Positions 33,243-42,043 of a stretch of 53,032 bases of DNA are shown here, piece by piece. Source of the DNA: Candidatus Aminicenantota bacterium (GTDB taxonomy: Bacteria; Acidobacteriota; Aminicenantia; S016-38); NCBI GenBank assembly GCA_026987025.1, contig JALSNJ010000006.1, forward strand, positions 1-53,032, read 5' to 3'. The notes under the pieces were generated by a model that made no database searches, had not been told where the DNA came from, and worked only from the letters and a program-made list of their open reading frames with translations. Position numbers and translations under genes: made by a program. Each line of letters opens with the position of its first letter. Within the stretch, counting starts at the first letter, position 1.

Positions 33243-34026
33243 TTTTCCCTCCCTGGAGGGCTAAGAGAATTCTCTCAAGCTCGTCCTGGTCCCTGAAGTA
33301 TATTTTTAAGACCCTTCTTCCAATTGCAACCTTGGTTCCGAGGAGCCTGGAGATCTCTTCCTCTATCTGAGAGAAAATTCTTTCTTTCCTCTTTCTCTCT
33401 CTCCTCACCAGGTCCTCAACCTCCCTCACTGTCATGTTTCTTCTTTTTATCCGTTCAAAGAGCTCCATCTGCCTTTGGGGGTCCTCTACTGAAAGAAGAG
33501 CCCTGGCCTGTCCCATGTTTATCTCCCCCTTGTGCAGGGCTTCCTTTATCTTTTCCGGGAGGCGGAGAAGGCGGAGAAAATTAGTGACCGAAGACCTATC
33601 CATTCCGCATATCCGGGCCAATTCCTCATGGGAGAGGTTAAATTTTTTTCTCAGTTTTTCCAGGTCCTCTGCGATTTCCAGGGGGGAAAGGTCCTCCCTC
33701 AGGGTGTTTTCTATAAGGGCCAGGGCCGCAGCCTGTTCGTCGGAAACTTCCTTCACTATGGCGGGTATTCTGTCCAGGCCGGCCTTTAAGGCGGCCCTCC
33801 ACCTCCTTTCCCCGGCCACAAGGTAATAATCTCCGTCCACCTTCCTCACCAGAACCGGTTGGAGAACTCCGTTTTTCTTTATGGACTCCGCCAGTTCTTC
33901 AATGTTTTTAAATTCCCTTCTGGGCTGGAAGGGATTGGGCTTTATCAGGGAAACATCCAGATAAATGAACTCCCCTTCCGGTGCTTCCAGAAGGTCCATT
34001 AAGCCTTTTCCTAAGCCCCTTTTCAT
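33235..34026 (-). CDS. parB: Chromosome partitioning protein ParB
   Basis: CTP-dependent DNA clamp that loads at parS. The 263-aa protein has the N-terminal ParB/Srx domain with GERRWRA (near 72-78), the helix-turn-helix region (about 125-190) that reads parS, and a C-terminal dimer part. The ATG overlaps the parA stop (ATGA). Two sites for it are visible in this window: a perfect one at 28344 and a near match at 39074. Confidence 0.96.
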   Translation of the reverse strand: MKRGLGKGLMDLLEAPEGEFIYLDVSLIKPNPFQPRREFKNIEELAESIKKNGVLQPVLVRKVDGDYYLVAGERRWRAALKAGLDRIPAIVKEVSDEQAAALALIENTLREDLSPLEIAEDLEKLRKKFNLSHEELARICGMDRSSVTNFLRLLRLPEKIKEALHKGEINMGQARALLSVEDPQRQMELFERIKRRNMTVREVEDLVRRERKRKERIFSQIEEEISRLLGTKVAIGRRVLKIYFRDQDELERILLALQGGKNG

Positions 34027-34781
34027 TTCCTTAAAATCTCCTTTGCTAAATTCAGGTAAGCCCGGGCCCCCTTGGATTTTATATCATAAAGCACTATGGG
34101 TTTTCCATAACTTGGGGCTTCGCTTAGCCTTATGTTTCTCGGGATAACCGTCCTGAAGACCTTACCCGGGAAGAACTTCCTGGCTTCCCGCTCCACCTCC
34201 CTGGCAAGAACCGTCCTTTCGTCGTGCATGGTTATGAGAATACCCTCTATCTCCAGGCCCGGGTTTATCCTGTTTTTCACCCGCCTTATGAGGGAGAGTA
34301 TTTCAGAAAGCCCCTCCATGGCCAAATATTCGCTTTGAAGGGGAATTATCACCGAATGGGCCGCCACCAGAGCGCTTAGGGTAAGGTAGCCCATGGAAGG
34401 AGGGCAGTCCAGGATTATAAAATCAAACTCCTTCTCCACCTCCCCCATTCTCTTCTTCAGAAGAAGCTCCCCTTCTTCCCTTTCCATTAAACGCAGCTCT
34501 GCGGTCTGCATGGAGGGGCTGGAGGGGACTATTTTCAGAAATTTTATTTCCGTTTCCCTTATGGCTCTTTGCCAGGGCAGGCCCTGAAGAAGGACCTCCG
34601 CCACCGAAAAACGCTCCTTTTTCTTGTTAAGGCCAGCGGCGGTGGTGGCGTTCCCCTGGGGGTCCATGTCAATAAGCAAAACCCTTTTTTCAGCCAGGGC
34701 TAAGGAGGCCCCCAGGTTTACCGCGGTGGTGGTTTTTCCCACCCCTCCCTTCTGGTTTGCCACAGCTAAGATTTTTCCCAT
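34023..34781 (-). CDS. parA: Chromosome partitioning ATPase ParA
   Basis: Deviant-Walker ATPase that moves ParB-bound origins over the nucleoid. The 252-aa protein shows the KGGVGKT motif (11-17), ILDCPPSMGYLT and the DPQGNATTA block. It overlaps rsmG by 16 bases, in the usual rsmG-parA-parB order. Confidence 0.96.
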   Translation of the reverse strand: MGKILAVANQKGGVGKTTTAVNLGASLALAEKRVLLIDMDPQGNATTAAGLNKKKERFSVAEVLLQGLPWQRAIRETEIKFLKIVPSSPSMQTAELRLMEREEGELLLKKRMGEVEKEFDFIILDCPPSMGYLTLSALVAAHSVIIPLQSEYLAMEGLSEILSLIRRVKNRINPGLEIEGILITMHDERTVLAREVEREARKFFPGKVFRTVIPRNIRLSEAPSYGKPIVLYDIKSKGARAYLNLAKEILRK

Positions 34782-35335
34782 GGTTTTCTAATTATAAGTA
34801 GATACAAAAGGTCCCTTCCAGGAACTTTCCTCACCTCCGTATTATACTTTTTTACCTTCCTGTGGTTAAGAAGCCTTCCAACCTCGTCCTCTCCGGTTAC
34901 GAAACAATATCCTCTTACGATATTGCCGCAATCCTCCCTTATAAAACCTTCCTTTTTCTTTACCCCCATGGAAACCAGGTAATCTATGCGAGCCTGGCAA
35001 TATTTTTTGTGAAAAAGGAGGAAATCCCCTTCAACAATCTCCAGGCCCTCCAGCCCCAGAGAGCTCCGGGCCCTTCGGAGAAAATCCACCTTTTTCTTCC
35101 TTGGTTCCACCAGAACCACCCTCTTTTCCGGGGCCAGTATTTTTATGGCCAAGCCCGGAAATCCCGCCCCACTTCCTATGTCCACCAAGGAGGTAAAGGG
35201 CTCCAGGCTCTGGAGTATAAGCTCCGAAAGGCTCCAGAGAAAGGGGAGGGTTGAATTGAAACTTCTACGGGATATGAGGTTTATCCTTTTATTCTCTTTC
35301 CTCAGGAGCTGTTCAAACCTTTCCTTCTTTTCCAT
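34766..35335 (-). CDS. rsmG: 16S rRNA (guanine-527-N7)-methyltransferase RsmG
   Basis: A 189-aa SAM-dependent methyltransferase (formerly GidB) with the motif DIGSGAGFPGLAIKI (from 52). It modifies G527 of 16S rRNA. The start region overlaps the end of mnmG by 34 bases. Position between mnmG and parA is conserved among origin regions. Confidence 0.94.
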   Translation of the reverse strand: MEKKERFEQLLRKENKRINLISRRSFNSTLPFLWSLSELILQSLEPFTSLVDIGSGAGFPGLAIKILAPEKRVVLVEPRKKKVDFLRRARSSLGLEGLEIVEGDFLLFHKKYCQARIDYLVSMGVKKKEGFIREDCGNIVRGYCFVTGEDEVGRLLNHRKVKKYNTEVRKVPGRDLLYLLIIRKPWEKS

Positions 35336-37125
35336 TCCTTTATTTTCCCTATGATGAGTCCCAGGGCCGCAGGGGTCATTCCCGGGATTCTCTTGGCTTC
35401 CCCTATGGTTCTGGGTTTGTATTTTGCCAGTTTCTCTTTAAGCTCATTGGAAAGCCCCTCCAGGCTGGAGAAATCCATATCCGGAGGGACCTCCAGGGCC
35501 TCCTCCTTTTTCAGCCTCTCGGCGACCCGGACTTCCTTTTCCAAGTATCCGCTGTATCGCATCTCTGCGTCTAAGTATCTGGCTTCGTCCTGGGTGGCGG
35601 GCCTGAGGGCCTGGGGTAAGTGGGAAAGGGCTTCCTTTAAGGATATTTTTTTGGAGGCAAAGGCCTGGGCCACGGTGATTTTTCCCGATTTAGTGCAGAA
35701 AAGATACTCCCTTGCCCTTTCCCTCCTTTCCTTTCTTTTTAAAAACTCCCTGTATTCCTCCTCGCCTATCAGGCCCAGCTCCCATGCCAGGGGAGTCAGC
35801 CTCAAATCAGCGTTGTCAGCCCGCAGGTAGAGCCTCCGCTCTGCCCTGGAGGTGAAAAGCCTGTAAGGCTCATCTACCCCCTGGGTGATTAAATCCTCCA
35901 CCATAACCCCTATGTAAGATATCTTCCTGGGAAGGATAAATGGGGGCTTTCCCTTTAACTTCAAGGCGGCGTTTATACCTGCCAGAAGTCCCTGTCCCGC
36001 TGCCTCTTCGTACCCAGAGGTTCCGTTTATCTGTCCTGCCAAAAAAAGATTTTCCACGGGCAGGGTTTCCAGGGTGGGCCTCAGCTGGGTGGGCTGGACG
36101 AAATCGTATTCTATGGCATATCCGGGCCTCATCATTACAGCGTTTTCCAGACCAGGGATGGCCCTCATGAATTCTTCCTGCACCTCGTAGGGAAGGGAGG
36201 AGGAAAGGCCGTTGGCATAAACCTCCTTGGTTTCCAGCCCCTCCGGTTCTAAGAAAATGTGGTGCCTTTTGTGATGGGGAAATTTCACTATTTTATCCTC
36301 TATGGAGGGGCAGTACCTGGGCCCGATCCCCACGATCCTTCCGCTGTAGAGGGCAGAACGGTGGAGATTCTTCCTTATAATTTCGTGGACCTTTTCGTTG
36401 GTGTACCCTAAGTAGCATACGATTTTGTTTTCCACCCTTTCCGTCCAGAAGCTCAGAGGAACAGGGTCGCTGTCGCCCTCCTGAACCTCAAACCTGGAAT
36501 AATCTATGGTGTCGGCATGAATCCTCATGGGGGTTCCGGTCTTGAGCCTTCCCATTTTGAAGCCTATGGACCGCAGGTTCTCCGCCAGCTCAACCGAAGC
36601 GGGTTCGTTGGCCCTGCCGGAGGGATAATGCCTTTCCCCTATGTGAATCAACCCGTTGAGGAAGGTCCCCGGGGTTAGAACCACAGCCCCTGCCCCTATC
36701 TTTATCCCCTCCAGGGTCTCCACCCCCGCAGCCCTTCCTCCTTTTACCAGAATGCCGGTGACTATTCCCTGATAGAGAATAAGATTTTCAACTCCCTCCA
36801 GAAAATGCTTCATGCTCAGGCGATAACAGGCCTTGTCTTCCTGGGCCCTGGGGGCCTGGATGGCAGGCCCCTTCTTTCTATTCAATAGTTTGTAATGAAT
36901 CCCACACTTATCCCCTATTCTGGCCATGGCCCCGCCCATGGCATCTATTTCCCTTACCAGCTGGCCCTTGGCAGTTCCCCCTATGGAAGGATTACAGGAC
37001 ATCTGAGCCACCGTTTCTAAGTGTATGGTTACCAGCAGGGTTTGAAGCCCCATTTTGGCCGAGGCGTAGGCGGCCTCAATTCCTGCGTGCCCTGCCCCCA
37101 CTACAATTACATCTGCATCCATCAT
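35302..37125 (-). CDS. mnmG: tRNA uridine 5-carboxymethylaminomethyl modification enzyme MnmG
   Basis: FAD enzyme that works with MnmE to modify wobble uridine 34. About 607 aa: the FAD motif GAGHAGIEAA (10-19), the GTFLNG region, and the C-terminal helical domain. Three ATGs compete; I chose 37125, which overlaps the mnmE stop as ATGA (37122-37125). Starts at 37137 or 37122 are possible. Confidence 0.96.
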   Translation of the reverse strand: MMDADVIVVGAGHAGIEAAYASAKMGLQTLLVTIHLETVAQMSCNPSIGGTAKGQLVREIDAMGGAMARIGDKCGIHYKLLNRKKGPAIQAPRAQEDKACYRLSMKHFLEGVENLILYQGIVTGILVKGGRAAGVETLEGIKIGAGAVVLTPGTFLNGLIHIGERHYPSGRANEPASVELAENLRSIGFKMGRLKTGTPMRIHADTIDYSRFEVQEGDSDPVPLSFWTERVENKIVCYLGYTNEKVHEIIRKNLHRSALYSGRIVGIGPRYCPSIEDKIVKFPHHKRHHIFLEPEGLETKEVYANGLSSSLPYEVQEEFMRAIPGLENAVMMRPGYAIEYDFVQPTQLRPTLETLPVENLFLAGQINGTSGYEEAAGQGLLAGINAALKLKGKPPFILPRKISYIGVMVEDLITQGVDEPYRLFTSRAERRLYLRADNADLRLTPLAWELGLIGEEEYREFLKRKERRERAREYLFCTKSGKITVAQAFASKKISLKEALSHLPQALRPATQDEARYLDAEMRYSGYLEKEVRVAERLKKEEALEVPPDMDFSSLEGLSNELKEKLAKYKPRTIGEAKRIPGMTPAALGLIIGKIKEWKRRKGLNSS

Positions 37126-38465
37126 TTCCCTATGCAAAATCTGGAGAATATGGAGTTTAAAATATCGCCGGGGGTTATTTTCCCCAGGAGTTCGTCCAGG
37201 GCCCCTATGGCACCCCTGAGCTGTTCGGCGATCAGCTCTTCGGCCTGGAGGGCCAGGGCCTCCTTCAGGTGCCGGGCTGCCTTCTGCAAGGATATTCTCT
37301 GCCTTGAATTTATATAAAGCTTTTGAGGTGGGAGGGCCTTGAGGAAGTTCTCCTTCAGGAAAACCCGAAGTTTCTCCAGCCCCTCCCTCGTTTTAGCAGA
37401 AACGATTAAAGGAGGAAGCCCCAGGAGCCTTTTGATTTCTTCCGGACTCAAGACCAGAGGTAGATCCGCCTTGTTGATGAGGACCACCTTCTTTTTTCCT
37501 TCTGTCATCTTCATCAACTTGCGGTCCGCCGGCTCTAAGGGAGAGGAACCGTCCAGAACCAGGAGCACCCCATCGGATTCCTGAATGAGAAGCTCCGCCC
37601 TCCTCATCCCCTCCCTTTCTATTTCATCTTTGGGTACCGGATTCATGCCGGCGGTATCTATTATTATAAAGGCCACCCCGTCTATTATAAGCTTTTCCCT
37701 GAGGAAATCCCGGGTGGTTCCGGGAACCTCAGTAACTATGGCCCTCTCTTCTTCCAGGAGCGCGTTGAAAATGGAGCTCTTACCGGCGTTGGGTTTACCT
37801 ACGAGCACCAAGGTTATGCCCTCCAGGAGCTGTTTCCCTGTTTCAAAAAGGGAAAGGAGCTCCTCAATCCTCTCCAGAGCCTCCCTTATGGCCTCCTGGA
37901 GCCTGGGCCTTTCTATTTCTATGCCCTGGTCTGGAAATTCTATGCCGGTCTCCAGAAGAACCGCGGCGGAGAGCAAGCTTTCCCTGAGGCCCTCTATCTT
38001 CTGGGATAGGCTGCCCTGAAGCTGAGAGAAAGAAAGCTTTACTCCCTCCAGGGATTGGGCCTCCACCAGGTCTTCCACCGCCTCTGCCCGGACAAGGTCC
38101 ATTTTTCCGTTGAGGAAGGCCCGGTAGGTAAACTCTCCGGGTCTGGCCAGCCTTGCCCCTGCTTCCACCGCCAGCTCCACTATTCTCCAGACTATCACGG
38201 GGTTCCCGTGGGGGGTAAGTTCCACCATGTCCTCCCCTGTGTAGGAGCGGGGGCTTCTGTAAAAAATCCCCATGCCGTCGTCAAAAAAGGTATTTTCCTG
38301 AAAGTCGTAGAATTTCCCGTAGAGGACCCTCCTGGGCAAGATTTTACCGGCGGGCCTGAAGATTTTCTTCGCTATGGAAAAGGCCTCTGAGCCTGAGAGC
38401 CTTACCATGGAGATGGCCCCCCTGCCCTGGGCAGTGGCAGGGGCTACTATGGTATCCTCAGGCAT
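37122..38465 (-). CDS. mnmE: tRNA modification GTPase MnmE
   Basis: A 447-aa GTPase partner of MnmG. It opens with DTIVAPATAQGRGAISMVRLSG, and has the G1 motif GKPNAGKS, DTAGM, NKAD, and the C-terminal CIGK (Cys444 to Lys447) that closes the family. The 5' end overlaps jag by 8 bases, in the conserved yidC-jag-mnmE-mnmG order. Confidence 0.97.
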   Translation of the reverse strand: MPEDTIVAPATAQGRGAISMVRLSGSEAFSIAKKIFRPAGKILPRRVLYGKFYDFQENTFFDDGMGIFYRSPRSYTGEDMVELTPHGNPVIVWRIVELAVEAGARLARPGEFTYRAFLNGKMDLVRAEAVEDLVEAQSLEGVKLSFSQLQGSLSQKIEGLRESLLSAAVLLETGIEFPDQGIEIERPRLQEAIREALERIEELLSLFETGKQLLEGITLVLVGKPNAGKSSIFNALLEEERAIVTEVPGTTRDFLREKLIIDGVAFIIIDTAGMNPVPKDEIEREGMRRAELLIQESDGVLLVLDGSSPLEPADRKLMKMTEGKKKVVLINKADLPLVLSPEEIKRLLGLPPLIVSAKTREGLEKLRVFLKENFLKALPPQKLYINSRQRISLQKAARHLKEALALQAEELIAEQLRGAIGALDELLGKITPGDILNSIFSRFCIGK

Positions 38466-39081
38466 CTTTAAGCTTGTAGACCCGGATTCTCTTTATGGGT
38501 CCCTCCCCCTGGCTCTCTGAGGCTACCCCTTCCATAGCGTTAACCACCATGTGGACTATTCTCCTTTCATTGGGCTCCATGGGGAAAAGAAGCTCCTCCT
38601 CCCCGGTTTCCCTTACCCTCTCGGCCACCTTTCTGGCCAGCCTCCTCAGATAAGTTTCCCGGTGCCTCCGGTAATTGTGGGTATCGGTAATAATTTTTTT
38701 CCCTATGTAGGGGAAAAGTTTATTGAGCAGGTATTGCAGGGCGTTCAATACTTCCCCGTGGTTTTCAGTGAGTAAATAATAATCTTCCCCAGTGTATTCC
38801 ACCACCAGCATGTGGGCCTTGAGGTCCCTGCACCTGAAAGCCCCCCGCAGGCCCAGCTTTTCCTTAAGGACCTCTAAAAATTTCTTCAGGTCCTCTTCCT
38901 GCTGTTCGTCCTTCACCCAGGCTTCAATTACTATCTTCCTCTGCTTGCCGAAGAGGGAGGATTTTTCCTTTACTATCCTGTAAGCCAGCCTCTCCCTGGG
39001 AAGGCCGAAGTAATCCTCCGCTTCCCTCAGGGCTATCTCCAGGTCCTTTCCTTCAAATTCCCTTTTTTCATTATGTTTCAT
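38458..39081 (-). CDS. jag: RNA-binding protein Jag/KhpB (KH and R3H domains)
   Basis: A 207-aa protein with a Jag-N segment (1-50), a type II KH domain (about 60-140) and an R3H domain with the RRHRETYLRRLA and NERRIVH segments (about 133-205). Jag/KhpB pairs with KhpA (encoded at 6659). Start and yidC end overlap by 11 bases, and a near-parS sequence covers this overlap. Confidence 0.93.
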   Translation of the reverse strand: MKHNEKREFEGKDLEIALREAEDYFGLPRERLAYRIVKEKSSLFGKQRKIVIEAWVKDEQQEEDLKKFLEVLKEKLGLRGAFRCRDLKAHMLVVEYTGEDYYLLTENHGEVLNALQYLLNKLFPYIGKKIITDTHNYRRHRETYLRRLARKVAERVRETGEEELLFPMEPNERRIVHMVVNAMEGVASESQGEGPIKRIRVYKLKDA

Positions 39082-40609
39082 GTGAAACCTCTAAGGTCCT
39101 TAGGTATTTATTTATGAAGTGTTGTTGCCCTATGGAAAGCAGATTGTAAGTCAGCCAGTAAAGCACAAGGCCCGAAGGGAAGGTGGCGAAAAGGAAGGTG
39201 AAAAACCCTGACATTAGCACGGCGGTTACCCTCTGCTGAGCAGGATTTCCGGAGGGGGTCATTAACTGGAGCACCAGCTGGGAGACCCCCATAAGCACAG
39301 GAAGAATGTAATAGGGGTCCTTGGCGGAAAGGTCCTTTATCCAAAGGATGAAGGGCTGCTGCCAGAGTTCCACCGCCGCAGTAAGGAGGCTGAAAAAGGC
39401 CCAGAGGATGGGGAGCTGCAAAAGTATGGGAAGGCAGCCCGAGGCTGGATTAACCCCTTCCTTTTTGTAAAGGGCCATAAGCTCTTCGTTCATCCTCCTC
39501 TTTTGCTCAGGGGAGGCTCCCTTGTATTTCTGCTGGATAACCTTGATCTTGGGCTGAAGTTTTTGCATTTTGTACATGCTCACATAGCTTTTGTGCGTCA
39601 GGGGATAGAGAAGGAGTTTAAGCAGGAGGGTTATCAAAATTATGGCGAGGCCATAGTTGGGAATTATGTGGAAGTAGATCCATTTCATGGCCATGAGAAT
39701 GGGAACCCCTATGAACCAGAAAAGCCCCAAATGCACAATTTTTTCAGTTTTTGTCCCCAGCTTCCTGAGGATGAAATAATCCTTTGGTCCTATGTACACC
39801 AGCTTGGGGGAGGACACGGAAAGGTAAGGGGAGGAGTTTATCCTTACCAAGGAGGCGGAGGTGGTGAAAAACAGGGCGGTGAAATATCTGTTGTGGTAAG
39901 CGATCCATTCCTGGGGAGAAAAGACCGAGGGTTCTTCCTTTTTTATCGTCTTTACGGAGCCGTCGTAGAGGAAGCTGATCTCCCTTTTCTCCATGGCCCC
40001 CCTGGGATCCCTGCTTATGGGGGCCATGGCCGGACCCCATATTACGAAGGGAAGGTTTTGACCCTTCCTCTTTACCACTATCTCCACCTTCAATTTGTAA
40101 GGAGGTTCGTAGGTGAACCTTTTTATTACCAGATTTTCCTCGTCTTTTTTCAGGATGAATTCTAGGGTCTTTCCCTTCTTCTTTACTTCGTATAAAGAGG
40201 TATTAGCCCACAGGTCAAAATCCTTATCCCCGGTCAGGACGGAAAAGGGCTTGAGGGGACCCCCTGGCACCATTTCCAGCAGCTGACCGTCCCTCCTGTA
40301 TTTCTTGAGTTTCCACGAAGTCAATACCCCTCCCCTGGTGGAAAAGGAGAAGCGAACCAGTTTCTCTTCTTCAAATATGAGTTTAGCTTCTTCATCAGGG
40401 GAGACCTGAGGGAGGGATATTTCCCCGGACGGAGGCGCCTTCTTTTCCCGGGGCTTATGCTCCTGCCTTTCCTGGACTTTTTGCACCCTTTTTTCCTTTG
40501 GGGTCAAGGGAACTGGCCTCCTTCTGGGGGCAAAAAAGACCTGATAACCTATGATTACCAGGGTTGAGAGCACTATAGCCAAGAGGAGCCTAATCTCTTC
40601 GTTTTTCAT
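39071..40609 (-). CDS. yidC: Membrane protein insertase YidC
   Basis: A 512-aa insertase of the inner membrane. It has one N-terminal helix (about 7-25), a large periplasmic beta-sandwich domain, as in diderm bacteria, and five C-terminal helices with TLLLKLLLYPLTHKSY and the GCLPILLQLPILWAF block. The long periplasmic domain supports a two-membrane cell. AAGGAG lies ahead of the ATG. Confidence 0.96.
   Translation of the reverse strand: MKNEEIRLLLAIVLSTLVIIGYQVFFAPRRRPVPLTPKEKRVQKVQERQEHKPREKKAPPSGEISLPQVSPDEEAKLIFEEEKLVRFSFSTRGGVLTSWKLKKYRRDGQLLEMVPGGPLKPFSVLTGDKDFDLWANTSLYEVKKKGKTLEFILKKDEENLVIKRFTYEPPYKLKVEIVVKRKGQNLPFVIWGPAMAPISRDPRGAMEKREISFLYDGSVKTIKKEEPSVFSPQEWIAYHNRYFTALFFTTSASLVRINSSPYLSVSSPKLVYIGPKDYFILRKLGTKTEKIVHLGLFWFIGVPILMAMKWIYFHIIPNYGLAIILITLLLKLLLYPLTHKSYVSMYKMQKLQPKIKVIQQKYKGASPEQKRRMNEELMALYKKEGVNPASGCLPILLQLPILWAFFSLLTAAVELWQQPFILWIKDLSAKDPYYILPVLMGVSQLVLQLMTPSGNPAQQRVTAVLMSGFFTFLFATFPSGLVLYWLTYNLLSIGQQHFINKYLRTLEVSHET
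39074..39089. promoter_or_regulatory. Near-parS site
   Basis: TGTTTCATGTGAAACC differs from the parS consensus at two positions, one in the central CG step and one at the end. It lies in the yidC/jag overlap, about 5 kb upstream of parA. It may be a weaker ParB site or a decayed one. Confidence 0.5.
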
Positions 40610-40620
40610 CCTTTATCTCC

Positions 40621-40830
40621 TTAGGGAACGGGGTCATAGCCTCCGGGATGCCACGGATGGCATTTGGAAACCCTCTTCAGAGAGAGCCACCCTCCCCTGA
40701 GAACCCCGTGTTTTTTTATGGCCTCAATGGAATACTGGGAACATGTGGGGGTGAACCGACAGGAGGAGGGGAAAAGGGGGGAGATGAGAATTTGATAGGC
40801 CCTTATAAGGAAAATTAAAACTCCCCTCAT
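40621..40830 (-). CDS. yidD: Membrane protein insertion efficiency factor YidD
   Basis: A 69-aa amphipathic protein with the family pattern [29 protein letters not shown] and [14 protein letters not shown]. It aids YidC function at the membrane. The ATG overlaps the rnpA stop (ATGA). Confidence 0.94.
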   Translation of the reverse strand: MRGVLIFLIRAYQILISPLFPSSCRFTPTCSQYSIEAIKKHGVLRGGWLSLKRVSKCHPWHPGGYDPVP

Positions 40831-41165
40831 AAGTCCTCCAGGGCGGAAAGGAAAACCTCCCTTAGCCTGTGGAAGTCCGCCTCCTTGGCCGGAGGTTTCA
40901 GGTAGATCACCATGTCGTAGCCCCTATCCGGTCGGTAAAGACGGAAAATCTCCCTGAGCCTCCGCCGCGCCCGGTTCCTTTCCACGGCGCTGCCGAATTT
41001 CTTATTAACCACCACTGCCAGCCTGTCGTATCCCAAATTGTTCTTCCTGTAGAGCAAGGAAAAAAAGGAAGTTTCCTTCCTCTTTCCCCTTTTAAAAACC
41101 TCTATGATTTCTTTAGTCCTTTTTATCCTTCTTTCCTTACCCAGGCTTCTATCAGGATGGGGCAA
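40827..41165 (-). CDS. rnpA: Ribonuclease P protein component
   Basis: A 112-aa basic protein binding RNase P RNA. The RNR motif region is present ([21 protein letters not shown]). The start is taken as TTG at 41165, which overlaps the 3' end of rpmH by 14 bases in another frame; no ATG is available. Overlapping rpmH/rnpA genes are known in some thermophiles. The RNase P RNA gene was not seen in this window. Confidence 0.93.
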   Translation of the reverse strand: MPHPDRSLGKERRIKRTKEIIEVFKRGKRKETSFFSLLYRKNNLGYDRLAVVVNKKFGSAVERNRARRRLREIFRLYRPDRGYDMVIYLKPPAKEADFHRLREVFLSALEDL

Positions 41166-41289
41166 GGCGCCACCTTCCCTTCCTTCTCCTCCTTTTCAGC
41201 ACCGCCCTCCCTGCCTTTGTCCTGGACCTGACGAGGAAGCCGTGGGTGCGCCTTCTTTTCCTCCTGTTCGGCTGAAAGGTTCTCTTCAT
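41152..41289 (-). CDS. rpmH: Large ribosomal subunit protein L34
   Basis: A 45-aa very basic protein beginning [18 protein letters not shown] and containing [18 protein letters not shown], the classical bL34 pattern. GGAGG lies 8 bases before the ATG (41289). It is the first gene of the long minus-strand operon running through rnpA, yidD, yidC, jag, mnmE, mnmG, rsmG, parAB and the Kdo genes. Confidence 0.96.
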   Translation of the reverse strand: MKRTFQPNRRKRRRTHGFLVRSRTKAGRAVLKRRRRKGRWRLAPS

Positions 41290-41309
41290 CTTCTTCCTCC
41301 AAGAGCCTA

Positions 41310-41345
41310 ATGATACTAAATTATAACTTGACCGGTCAAGGTCTT
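41310..41345 (-). promoter_or_regulatory. Promoter region of the rpmH operon
   Basis: Minus strand: TTGACC (41334-41339) with TATCAT (41310-41315) at an 18-base spacing is one reading. A perfect TATAAT (41320-41325) lies in between and could be the -10 instead. Which is used cannot be decided from sequence. Confidence 0.5.
41327..41340. repeat. Perfect 14-base palindrome in the rpmH promoter
   Basis: CTTGACCGGTCAAG is its own reverse complement. It covers the possible -35 or sits directly upstream of the TATAAT, a typical operator position. The bound factor is unknown. Confidence 0.6.
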
Positions 41346-41965
41346 TATTTTAGGCCGAAGAGTCTTTTAAGGAACCCCCTCTTTTCCCTTTTTCCCGATA
41401 TTCCAACCCTGGGGTCCAGCATCTCCGCCCTTTTTATGGGCTCAAGGTCGGAGGGCTCCACCAGGTATGCAATGGCAAAGGCCTCTACGGCTCTTGCCTT
41501 AGCCCCCATCTCCCTTAAACATTCCCCGAGGTTCATCCAGTAATCCCTGCTCAGGGGATAGAGGCTTATGGCCTTTTCAAAGGCCTTAACTGCAGCATCG
41601 TGGCTTCCAATTCTCTTGAGGGCCAAACCCAGGAAACCGTGGTAGGTATGCTTTTGTGGAACTAAGGAGGCGGCCCTTTGGAAACGCTCTGCCGCTTCCC
41701 TGTAGTTTCCCTGATAGTAAAGCTTCTTCCCGAGCTTAAACTCCCTCTCGGCGGCCTCAAAGTTTTCGTCCACCTTAGGCCTCGGTTTTTTCTGGGAGTA
41801 AAGGGGAATGAAGGCATCGGTGATCTTTCTAAAGGAGGAACCGTGGTGTAAAAAGCCCTTCCAGTCCTTTTCCTTGGCCTTTTCCACTATGGAGCGGAGC
41901 CTTTTTATATAAGAATCGCACAGCTCCTCAAAGCTCATGTTTTCGTTAAAATCAAGCCCAGGCAT
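41345..41965 (-). CDS. TPR-repeat protein of unknown function
   Basis: A 206-aa cytoplasmic protein (no signal peptide). Residues about 85-190 form three TPR-like units (for example [19 protein letters not shown] and [17 protein letters not shown]). The N-terminal 80 residues are helical, and the C-terminus is basic ([15 protein letters not shown]). It lies just before rpmH in the same direction. TATAAT ends 7 bases before the ATG, so this mRNA is also likely leaderless, although the TG is absent. Confidence 0.75.
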   Translation of the reverse strand: MPGLDFNENMSFEELCDSYIKRLRSIVEKAKEKDWKGFLHHGSSFRKITDAFIPLYSQKKPRPKVDENFEAAEREFKLGKKLYYQGNYREAAERFQRAASLVPQKHTYHGFLGLALKRIGSHDAAVKAFEKAISLYPLSRDYWMNLGECLREMGAKARAVEAFAIAYLVEPSDLEPIKRAEMLDPRVGISGKREKRGFLKRLFGLK

Positions 41966-41972
41966 TAAAAAA

Positions 41973-41978
41973 ATTATA
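41973..41978 (-). promoter_or_regulatory. -10 element before the TPR gene
   Basis: A perfect TATAAT on the minus strand, 7 bases before the ATG at 41965. It is preceded by TTA, not TG-N. Confidence 0.45.
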
Positions 41979-41984
41979 TAAAAC

Positions 41985-42013
41985 TTTACCGCAATGTAAA
42001 AGAGTAATAAAAT
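41985..42013 (+). promoter_or_regulatory. Promoter of the PEP carboxykinase gene
   Basis: TTTACC (41985-41990) and TAAAAT (42008-42013) with a 17-base spacer. The predicted leader is about 25 bases and contains AAGGAGG before the ATG at 42044. Confidence 0.5.
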
Positions 42014-42043
42014 ATGGTTTCAATGAAAGGAAGGAGGGAGAAA

